Below are positions 26,852 through 35,751 of a stretch of DNA of 40,825 nt, one piece after another. The stretch's first letter is position 1. Every line of letters starts with the position of its first letter. The stretch is from positions 1 to 40,825 of the forward strand of contig PJAB01000115.1 of assembly GCA_002887195.1 (NCBI GenBank), written 5' to 3'. The stretch comes from Chrysochromulina parva (Eukaryota > Haptophyta > Prymnesiales > Chrysochromulinaceae). The translations under genes and the position numbers were made by a program. The notes under the pieces are model-generated. The model ran no database searches and had not been told where the DNA came from. It saw nothing but the letters and a program-made list of their open reading frames with translations.

Positions 26852-29569
26852 TCAACCGCCGCCGCTGCTCGAGTCATCGCCCTCGCCTTCGCCCACGATG
26901 GCGATGAGCGGCAAACCCTGCCGCTCGGCAAACTCCAAGAGCGCCTTCGCCTCCTCCTGGGCGCCAGCCTGGTCGCACGCGCTGTACACTGCCTGGTAGG
27001 TGGGGGCATCGGGCCGGAGCCCGTCCGCCATGAGGCCCTTGAACACGGCCAGCGCCCCCCGCCAGTCGCGGGCCGCCGCGTGGGCGGAGGCGAGCTGGGC
27101 GTAGCAGGCGGCGGAGATGTCGACGCCGACGCACTTCATCTGTTCGATGTACCGAGCCGCGCGCTCGGGCTGCGCACCGACCGCGCACGCTGTGAGGGCC
27201 TGCTCGTACACCGGCGTAGTGCACACGTGGGCGTCCTCGGAGTTGGCCACCGCGTCAAAGACCGCGAGGGCGGTGGGCCATTGGGCGGCGCCCGAGAGAG
27301 CGCGGAGCAGCGTGCGCAGCGCGAGCGTGTCGGGCGATATGCCATCCGTGAGCATCGTCAGCCAGAGAGAGAGCGCCTTTTCCCACTCACGCGCGCGCCC
27401 AAGCGCGCCCACCGCCGACGTGTACGAGATAGCATCTGGCACGATCTTGTGGGACTTCATGATCGAGAGCGTCTCGATCGCCGTATCCCAATCCGCGGCA
27501 CGTTCGCACGCCTTGAGCAGCGCGTTGTACGAGAGTAGGTCGGGCGCATAGCCCTCCTCAGTCATTTGGCCGAGGAGTGAGAGCGCGAGGTCAACGCCCG
27601 TCTCCGTGCCTGCATCGGGTGCGCACGCCGCTGCGGACAAGGCCGCATTCCACAGAGAGCGATCGACAGCGCCGCCCGCCTTGCGCAGGCCGGCGAAGAG
27701 CGCGAGCAACCTTTCCCACTCGCCTGCGCGCTCGCACGCGGCGATCGCGGCGGAGAAGGAAAAGCCATTGGGCTGCAGAAGCTCTGCCTGCGTCGTCCCA
27801 AGCAGCCCGCCGAGTCGCTCCCACTGCCCCGCGTCGGAGAGGGCCGCGATGGCCAACGAGTAGCTCGTCACGTCGGGCTGCAGCTTGAGCTGCTGCAGCT
27901 CAAGCAGCAGCTCCATCGCCGCATCCGCCGCGGTGCTCGAGTCCAAAGGCGAGACCTTGGTCGACGAAACCGTGGCCGACGAAACCTTAGTCGACGAAAC
28001 CGTGGCCGACGAAACCGTGGCCGACGAAACCTTGGCCGACGAAACCATGGCCGACGAAACCTTGGCGGCCTTGGCGCACGCCCCGAGCGCGAGGTTGTAC
28101 GAGATGAGCGACGGCGCGACTCGCGCTCGTCGCATGTCGCGAAGCAGTCGCAGCGCCTGTTGCCACCGGCCGCCCGCCTCCAGCGCGCTGAGCGCCGCGT
28201 TATAGGTGAGCTGATTGCGCCGCACGCCCGCGGTCCGCATGCGGCGCAAGATGGCAAGCGCTGCGGCCGGCTGCTGGGCGCCTGCAGCGGTGTTGATCGC
28301 CATGTTGAACGAGGAGGTGCGTGGCGTGACGCCCACAAGCAGGGCCTCCTCGAGAACTGATCGCGCAGTCACCCAATCGCCCCCAACCGATGCCGCGCAC
28401 ACGGCCGCGTTGACGATCGCATCATTCTTCTCGACGTCGTCCGGGATCGAAGCGTACGTCTTGAGCGCCTCTTCCCACCGGCCCGCGTCCGCGAGCGCCG
28501 TGATCGCCGACGTGTACGTGAACACGTTCGCCACCGGCGCGGTCTTGGGCACTTCCGCGCTGTCCGTGGGCTCTTGTACCTTGGAGCTGCGGCGCATCCG
28601 CTCGAGGAGCTCGAGCGCCGTCTCGAGCGCCGCGCTTGCCGAGGCGCCCATGGTGCCGGTAGACGCCTTCTGACACGCAGAGATCACAGTCGAATACGAG
28701 ATCACGTCCGGCGCGGGCACACTGCCGCCGCCCTTGCTGCTGCCTGCCTCCATCTCGCCGAGCAGCTCGGTCGCCTCGTTCCAGCGACCCGCCTTGGAGC
28801 ACGCCGAGAGGGCGGCATTGTACGAGATGACGGTGGGCGACACACCCGCCGCGCACATCTCCCGGAGAAGACCGAGCGCCTCTGACCAGCGGCGCTGCCG
28901 CGCAAAGGAGCTCATGACCTGATTGTAGCCGCGCACTTCGGCCATTACCCCGGCCTTCTGCAACTTGCTGAGCAGCGCGCGCCCCTCGGTTGGCTGGTCG
29001 GCCTTGGCGCACGCGGCGACCGCGTGCCCGTACGCCGGAGCATCGGCGGGCTTGCCGTCGGCCTCCATGCGCTCGAGCAGTCGCAGCGCGCCCTCCCAGT
29101 CGGTGACCTGCGACGCAGCCTGAGTCATCGCACGGTACTCTCCCAAGCCCCAGCCGGTGCTGGACTCGTCGAGGAGCGCGTTCACTTCGGCCCAGTCGCT
29201 TGAGCGCACTGCCGAACACACGCGCCGAAGCTGCGCTCGTCGAGCATCGGAGCCGGCGGCGGAGGCGCTTCGGTCACCACCGCGGCCGCGGCCGCCGCCG
29301 CCACGGACACTACCACTGCCGCTACCGCTGCCGCTTGGACGCTTGCTACGGCCGGAGTCGGGCACCTCATCACGCCCTCGGGAGCCACGCCCTCGCCCAC
29401 GCCCTCGTGCGCTGCTGGGAGCAGAGATCGCGCAGGTGATCTCGATAGACCTGATTGGCGTGCACGCACAACGCGCTGGCAGCCGTATTGAATGGGCTAT
29501 TGGTCTCGTCGGCGGCAGCAAGACGATCGAAAGGGCGCTGTACAACACGACCGGCAAGGCACTCATCAT
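26852..29569 (-). CDS. P-class pentatricopeptide repeat protein with RG-rich N-terminus
   Basis: This 905-residue protein starts at ATG 29569. PPR proteins bind single-stranded organellar RNA, one base per 35-residue repeat, and guide processing, stability or translation. Residues 1-50 (MMSALPVVLYSALSIVLLPP, then Arg/Ser/Thr-rich) look like an organelle presequence. About 52-105 are Arg/Gly-rich (ARGRGRGRGSRGR), an RNA-binding type of disorder. From about 115 to the end there are roughly 18 P-type repeats (SYNAALSACSKAGRWNEATELL, TYNAALSALEAGGRWQQALRLL, SYNALLKACERAADWDTAIETL). There is no E, DYW or SMR domain. One repeat carries an inserted 40-residue Val-Ser-Ser-Ala-Lys/Thr array encoded by a minisatellite. 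The targets could in principle be read from repeat positions 5 and 35, but I have not attempted this. It is divergent from the ABCC gene (255 bp between starts). Confidence 0.9.
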   Translation of the reverse strand: MMSALPVVLYSALSIVLLPPTRPIAHSIRLPARCACTPIRSIEITCAISAPSSARGRGRGRGSRGRDEVPDSGRSKRPSGSGSGSGSVRGGGGRGRGGDRSASAAGSDARRAQLRRVCSAVRSSDWAEVNALLDESSTGWGLGEYRAMTQAASQVTDWEGALRLLERMEADGKPADAPAYGHAVAACAKADQPTEGRALLSKLQKAGVMAEVRGYNQVMSSFARQRRWSEALGLLREMCAAGVSPTVISYNAALSACSKAGRWNEATELLGEMEAGSSKGGGSVPAPDVISYSTVISACQKASTGTMGASASAALETALELLERMRRSSKVQEPTDSAEVPKTAPVANVFTYTSAITALADAGRWEEALKTYASIPDDVEKNDAIVNAAVCAASVGGDWVTARSVLEEALLVGVTPRTSSFNMAINTAAGAQQPAAALAILRRMRTAGVRRNQLTYNAALSALEAGGRWQQALRLLRDMRRARVAPSLISYNLALGACAKAAKVSSAMVSSAKVSSATVSSATVSSTKVSSATVSSTKVSPLDSSTAADAAMELLLELQQLKLQPDVTSYSLAIAALSDAGQWERLGGLLGTTQAELLQPNGFSFSAAIAACERAGEWERLLALFAGLRKAGGAVDRSLWNAALSAAACAPDAGTETGVDLALSLLGQMTEEGYAPDLLSYNALLKACERAADWDTAIETLSIMKSHKIVPDAISYTSAVGALGRAREWEKALSLWLTMLTDGISPDTLALRTLLRALSGAAQWPTALAVFDAVANSEDAHVCTTPVYEQALTACAVGAQPERAARYIEQMKCVGVDISAACYAQLASAHAAARDWRGALAVFKGLMADGLRPDAPTYQAVYSACDQAGAQEEAKALLEFAERQGLPLIAIVGEGEGDDSSSGGG
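27951..28070. repeat. 15-nt coding minisatellite inside the PPR gene, eight copies
   Basis: Eight units of the form GAAACCGTGGCCGAC (plus strand) vary at only a few bases (CTTGG, CTTAG, CATGG; GTCGAC or GCCGAC) and end with a degenerate copy. On the minus strand they encode VSSAT/VSSAK/VSSTK repeats. The array sits at the turn between the two helices of a PPR motif, after ALGACAKAA and before the helix AADAAMELLLELQ. Confidence 0.9.
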
Positions 29570-29824
29570 TCTATGAATACAATAGTATCGGTCGCAAAGG
29601 CAATTCCGCAGCCCATGGAAGATGTTGATACATGTATAAAATGTTTGTCACCTCAGCGCGAGACTTTTCTGAACATCCTTTCGGAAACTTCGTGCAAACG
29701 GGAGAAAGTTGCACGCAGTCGCTGTCGCCTCGGTCTCGGAGGTCCTCGGGCGGGCGCCTCTGTACAGTTTCCTGCCGTGGAGCCTAAGAGCTACAGCAGC
29801 AGCAGCAGCGCAGCACGCACGGTG
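29570..29824. promoter_or_regulatory. Shared head-to-head region of PPR and ABCC genes
   Basis: These 255 bp separate the divergent starts. The left part is AT-rich (TGAATACAATAGTATCGG; GATACATGTATAAAATGTTTG, in which TATAAAA at about 29634 could serve as a TATA box for the ABCC gene). TCGGAAACTTCGTGC lies near 29680. In-frame ATGs at 29573 and 29615 could extend the ABCC protein but add no recognisable domain. Confidence 0.45.
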
Positions 29825-32800
29825 ATGGGGCTCCCTCCTTTCACGACCGATGACGACCGGATCAATGATGCGTACATGCACGCAATTTACCCAATTCAGC
29901 TCGTGCTCATGCTCTTCATTGTCGCCTTCCGGACGCGCAATATCACGGAGGCCAAGGCATCCTCCAAGCATCGCGTGAAGCCGGTGCCATTCTGCTACCG
30001 TGTGCCTCACCTCGTTTGCTGCCTCGCGCTCGTGGCCATGTACATCACCATCATCTTCTACGACGCAGTTCTCGAGGGCCAGGACATGCCCTGGTCGACG
30101 GCGACGACGAAGGCGTACTACTTGGCGATGGACGTGTGCGCGACACTCATGTGGGCGCTATGTGCCGGCCTCGTGCTCACCGAGCAGCGCCACCAGAAGC
30201 ACACCTGCCGGCTGCTCCGCCTGTGGTGGATCCTCAATCTGGTCGTCGCCTCTGCGTTCGTGGGGTTCGAGCTGGTCGAGCTCGTGCCGCTGCCCGAGAG
30301 CAAGTGGGGGCAAGGACCGGGCCGCTGGACGCTGGTGCGCGCGTGCGGCTTCATCCCAGCCTTCTTCCTCGGGATGATCGGCTGCTTCGAGGCGGATACA
30401 CCCCCCACATCGACGGCTGGCCCTCCCGCATACCTCTCCTCGAGCACGCCATCAAACTACGCTGCGCCGCTGCTCCTCGGCTCGACGCAGGGCGGCGCGA
30501 CAATGCCGGCAGAGGAGCCGGCCGTGCCCCTCTCGGCCGAGGCCCACGCCTCCTTCTTCTCGCAGCTCACCTTCTCGTACATGTCTGAGCTCCTCGCGCT
30601 CGGACGTGGGCGGGCTCTCGAGCACAGTGACCTCTTCGGGCTCGACGACCAGGACGCGTCCGCTGCCAACGAGAAGCTGTGCGCGCGTGCAGCCTTCCCG
30701 CCTTCGCCTTCCCGCCCCCGCCTTCCCGCCCCCGCCTTCCCGCCGCCTCCCCATGCCCATACGCTCACCCTCCCTCTCCTTCCCTCTCCCTGCCCGCAAC
30801 CCCTCTCGCAGCTTCGTCGAAGCCCTCGCCAAAGGTGGCTCCTTCCTGCGCTGCTGGCACCGCGCGTACGGCGTCTACTTTTGGGTCACGGGCGCACTCC
30901 AGCTGCTCAACACGGCGTGCACCTTTGCCAATCCGTTGTTCTTGCACGCGATCGTGACGTACATCAACAAGCCCGATGCGAGCGGCTACACGAACGCCAC
31001 CGCCATCCTCCTCGCCGTAGGCATTTTCGCCGCGAACTGCTTCAAGTCCATCGTCCTAGGCCAGTACTTTTGGCGTGGCTTCCGCCTCGGGCTGCGCACG
31101 CGCGCGGCCGTCGGGCAGGTGGTGTATCGCAAGGCGCTCGCGCTCGCGCACGAGCAGCGGCAGGAGTTTGGCACGGGCGCGATCGTCTCCTACATGCAGA
31201 TCGATGCGCAGAAGCTCGCGGACGCACTGCCATACCTGCACCTGCTATGGCAGGGGCCTCTGCAGCTCGCCGTCGCCACGTACATGCTCTACGATTTCAT
31301 GGGGTACTCGGGGCTCGCGGCTCTCGGCGTGCTCATCATCTCGATGCCGCTCAACACGTGGATCTCAAACAAGGCTCGAGTGTACACCAAGTTGACCATG
31401 GAGAAGCGTGACAAGCGCGTCAAGTACGCCAACGAGCTGCTCCAGGGAGTCAAGATCCTCAAGCTCTTTGCGTGGGAGCCCGCCATGCTGGGCCAGCTCG
31501 AGGAGAAGCGCCGGCACGAGCTTAAAGCCGTGCGCCTGAACATGCTCATCGGTGGCGTGATGGGTTTCATCTTCACCGCTCTGCCACTCGTCGTAACCGC
31601 CGCCTCCTTTGGCCTCTTCCCGGTCCATGGCATGGGCAAGATCACGCCCGAGAACCCCGACGGCAAGCTGACCGCCGCCATCGCGTTCACCGCCCTCTCC
31701 CTCTTCCAAGTCCTCCGCTTCCCGCTGCTCGTGGTGCCCATGATGATCTCGAGCCTGATGGACCTGATGGTCGTCAACGGACGCCTCACCAAATTCTTTC
31801 GGGCGCCCGAGCGTCCGATCCAGCCACTGCTCGCGCCCGCGATCGCCTCGACGCTCCGACCGTTGCGCTTCGACGACGGCCTCTATTACGACCAGACGCC
31901 AGCCGCTGCGGGCACACCCGCCATTGAGATGCACGCTGCTACCTTCAAGTGGCCCGAGCCCAAGGAGGATGACAAGAAGAAGAAGAAGGGCCCGGGTGGC
32001 GGCGGCGGTCCTCCGGGCGGCCCTCCCGCCCACGCTCCCCCCGCCGGCGTCGGCAGTGCGGGCGCTGGCGCCTCGTCCTCCACGGCCCCCACGACAGGAG
32101 AGAACGCACCGAAGCTCCGGCCGACGCTCGTCGACCTGTCGTTCACACTGCCGCAGGGCGGGCTCGTGGGCATCGGGGGGCCTGTTGGAAGTGGCAAGTC
32201 GACGCTGCTCTCTGCTCTCGTGGGTGATGTGCCGCGGCTGCAGGGCCGGTGTGTCGTGCGCGGCTCGATTGCGCTGTGCACGCAGGAGCCTTGGATCCAG
32301 AATAAGACGCTACGTGACAACATCCTCTTCGGGCTGCCGTACGATGACACCTTCTATAACCAAGTGCTCTCCGCGTGTGCGCTCCGTGCGGATCTCGAGC
32401 AGCTCGCCGCCGGAGATGCGACCGAGATCGGCGAGCGCGGCGTCAACCTGAGTGGTGGGCAGAAGGCACGCGTCGCCCTCGCGCGCGCGTGCTATGCGCG
32501 TGCCTCGGTGGTTCTGCTCGACGATGTGCTCTCCGCGGTGGACGCCGAGGTGGGCGCTCATCTTGTGGCCCAGTGCATCACCGGGCTCCTCCGGCAGCGC
32601 GGCGCGCTCGTCGTCTTCGTGACGCACCACCTGCACTGGCTGCACGAGTGCGACCACGTGCTGATGCTCGACGAGGCAGGGAAGGTCAAGGCGCAGGGGC
32701 CACCCGCCTCCATTGGCTCCCTCCCGCGGGCGAACTCAAGTGGCAAGCTCTCGCGCGACTCGTCAGTGGGGAGCGGCCTCGACGCGCAGGGCGAGGGCGA

Positions 32801-34790
32801 GAACGGCGCCAACGGCGCCAACGGCGCCAACGGCAGCGGCGGCGAGGCCACCAAGAGTAAGCCAGCGGCCGACAAGGCCAAGCCGGCCGGCGCCGGCGAC
32901 ACGGACAAGGCGAAGGGCAAGCAGATGAGCGAGGAGGACCGAGAGCGGGGCACCGTCTCGCGCTCCGTGTGGCTCTTGTATGCCCGTGCGCTCGGCACTT
33001 GGAACGTGTCGGTGGGCCTCTTCGGTGCGGCGGTCGTGTCGCAGGCCCTTGTGTTTGGTTCGTCCTTCTGGCTCGGCGTGTGGGCAGGCGACTTGGCGCC
33101 CAACACGACGACCGTGATCATCAACGGCACCAAGCACGTTGAGACGATCTCCAAGGGATCTCCGTTCCACGAGATCAGTGGCGGCCAGCCGTGGTTCTAT
33201 CTGGCCGTCTACGTGGCCGCCGCGCTCGTCTCGGCGCTCTGCATCCTGCTGCGCTCCGTGCTCCTCGCGTACGCCTCCGTGAGCGCGGGGCGGCGCATCC
33301 ACGACGACGCGGTGCGTGCCGTCTTCGCGTCGCCCGCGTCCTTTTTTGACGTGACGCCGCTCGGGCGCATCATCAACCGCTTCTCGGGCGACGTGCAGAA
33401 GGTGGATACAGCCCTCGCCTCGTCTCTCTCGCAGTTCGTCTCGTACAGCGTCTCGCTCGTCTGCACGCTCGCCATCATCGTCGTCAACTCGCTCTTCATC
33501 CTGCTCTCGCTGCCGCCGCTTGGCATCGCGTACCTGTACACCTCGTCCTACTACCGCAACTCGGCACGCGAGGTGCAGCGCCTCGAGTCGATCTCCAAGT
33601 CGCCAATCTACGCCTCCTTCCAGGAGGCCCTCAACGGCGCCTCCTCCATCCATGCGTACGCGGCCAACAGCCGCTTCGAGGAGTCCAACCGCAAGAATAA
33701 CGACTACAACCTGCGCGCCAACTACATCTCGCTCGCCGCCAACCGCTGGCTCACCGTGCGCCTCGAGCTCTACTCCAACATCCTTCTCTTCCTCACTGCG
33801 CTGCTCGCCGTGCTCGAGGCGATGCAGACCGCCTCGCTCGACGAGTCCGATCCCCAGGTGCGTACGGCGGCGGCGCTGCGCGCCTCCGCCGCCGGCCTCG
33901 CGCTCACGTACGCCCCCGGCCTCACGGACACGCTCAACTTCCTGATTAGGCAACTCACCCTCCTCGAGACCCAGATGGTGAGCGTTGAGCGCCTCGCGAA
34001 CTACGCCCACCTGAGCCCCGAGGGTACCGAGAAGCCGCTCGACGCGCCCCCCGCATGGCCCACCCACGGAGCCATCGTCTTCCGCGACGTCGTGATGGGC
34101 TACCGCGCGGGGCTGCCTGACGTGCTCAAGGGCATGACGCTCTCGATCGGCGCGGGCGAGCAGATCGGGATCGTGGGGCGCACGGGCGCCGGCAAGAGCT
34201 CGATCCTCGTGTGCCTCTACCGGCTGGCGGAGCTGCGCTCGGGCGCAATCATCATCGACGGGCTCGACCTCGCACGCGTGCCGCTGCCGACGTTGCGCGC
34301 TCGCCTGGCGATCATTCCACAGGACCCTGTGCTCTTCACAGGCACGCTGCGCTCCAACCTCGATCCCACGGACCTGTGCTCGGACGAAGAGCTCTGGGCG
34401 GCGATGCGCCAGGCAGGCATGGAGGCACCGATGAAGCAGCACCCGGATGGGCTCAAACGCCCCATCGAGGAGCGTGGCGGCAACCTCTCTATGGGGCAGC
34501 GCCAGCTGCTCTGCCTGTGCCGTGCGCTGCTGCGTAAGGCGCGCGTGCTTGTGCTCGACGAGGCCACGGCCTCTGTCGACATGGAGAGCGATGCGCTCAT
34601 CCAGCAGACACTGCAGCACAACATGAGCGGCACCACTGTGCTCACGATCGCGCATCGTCTTGAGACGATCATGCACTGCGACCGTGTGGTGGTGATGCAC
34701 GAGGGGCGCGTCGCCGAGGCTGGCCCACCGCAGGAGCTCAGGACGACGCCTGGCTCCAAGTTTGCCGAGCTCTGGGAGGCACGCACGTGA
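29825..34790 (+). CDS. ABCC (MRP)-type full ABC transporter, two exons
   Basis: Exons 29825-30678 and 30812-34790 join in phase 2 to 1,610 residues. ABCC transporters export glutathione, glucuronide and other organic-anion conjugates or load them into vacuoles. About 15-190 hold five membrane helices (a TMD0, as in long MRPs), then a lasso-like segment (FFSQLTFSYMSELLALGRGR). TMD1 precedes NBD1: Walker A GGPVGSGKST (about 741), signature LSGGQKARVALARA (about 830), Walker B VVLLDDVLSAVDAE. A charged, Ala/Asn/Gly/Lys-rich linker with NGANGANGANG follows, then TMD2 and NBD2: Walker A GRTGAGKSS (about 1406), signature LSMGQRQLLCLCRA (about 1509), Walker B VLVLDEATASVD. NBD1 ends its Walker B in Asp instead of Glu, the usual ABCC asymmetry, so ATP is probably hydrolysed mainly at site 2. 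There is no R-domain or channel-specific feature of CFTR. Substrate and membrane are unknown. Confidence 0.93.
30679..30811 (+). other. ABCC intron 1 (133 nt), C-rich with internal repeats
   Basis: The donor GTGCGCGCG splits a Leu codon after ANEK; the acceptor is CTCTCGCAG before CTTCGTCGAAGCC (FVEALAKGG). Phase 2 matches on both sides. The body is almost wholly pyrimidine on the plus strand, with CCTTCCCGCCCCCG-like units repeated three to four times. Because its length is 1 mod 3, retention would break the frame. Confidence 0.9.
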
Positions 34791-35751
34791 GCGGGGCCGC
34801 CTGTAGCATGTAGCGCCTGGTGCGTCTGCCGGCGGACCTCGACCACGTGCGGAGCTGACCTTCCGTTGATGAGGGTGGGCTGGATTGGAGGGATCCGGTT
34901 CGGGGCTGGAGGAGCCAAAATCTGGGCGCGCGGCATATTGAGCCCCGTACATGTATCCATGTAAACCGCGAGAGATGTTCATGTGCGATGCCCCGTCTCT
35001 ACCAGGGGACGAGCCGGGTCCCGGGTGGGAGCAGAGATCTGCCGGAGATGGACACGACGAGCCGGAGGGGAGGGGGTCTGCTACGCGAGCTCATGATTGT
35101 GGATGCGTCGTGTTTGTGCCGCGGCACGTCATGTTTGGCCCCCCAATGTACCCGGTACCGTGTGTTCGGGAGTTAGTACCGATAAAATGTGGACCCCGCC
35201 TGTAGATAATTAGCGCGATCACACGTCCGGCATGACGACGCCGGTCATTTCACCCCGCTCTTAACTCCCCGCTCCCCCCGCCATGCTCCCCGCCCGGCAC
35301 CGTCGGCGCACGCCGCACGGCGCACCGCCCAGCAGTATCAGTATCGGGCAGCGAGCCGGGCATGTTACATCTGCCTGTGCGCTGGGAGAGAACCCGAGAC
35401 CTCACAACCAATAGCGTCATTGAGATAGCAGTGAGAGAGAAGAGAGTGGAGTAGGCCACGGGGGAGCGACGAGCGAGTTCCGACATCCGAGTACTGTTTA
35501 AGTGAACAGTGTGTCGATCGGCGGGCACAGCGGAGCAGTCCTTTGAGACGGAGGTGTGGAGAGCGCCGGGGGGGCGCGACGTAACTGACTGACTGCATGA
35601 CCACCAGACGACCTTCCAGGGTTGCGATCAGTTAAATGCATGCAGCAGTTACTTGTGCACAAAGAAAGAAACAGAACATCCTTCAACGGCCCGATCGCCG
35701 TCTGGCGACGGCTTCGACCAACTCCATCCCGGGAGCGCCGCCGACCACAGC
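34791..35751. other. Long intergenic region between ABCC and TTLL genes
   Basis: This 961-nt region contains no convincing gene. It should include the ABCC 3' UTR and the TTLL promoter and leader. I see only small inverted repeats, such as CCGGC/GCCGG at about 35228-35245, and short frames on both strands without recognisable content. TTLL frames before 35752 open at a TTG, not an ATG. Confidence 0.45.

Noticed and set aside
29573..29824. Upstream in-frame ATGs at 29573 and 29615 for the ABCC gene.
   Set aside because: The added residues are charged and unrelated to TMD0. The TATAAAA-like site near 29634 lies inside them, and the PPR start is only a few bases away.
32763..34982. A 739-codon open frame on the minus strand opposite the ABCC gene.
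   Set aside because: It lies antisense to a strongly conserved transporter. Its Arg/His/Gly-rich translation has no motif, and long antisense frames are expected with G/C third positions.
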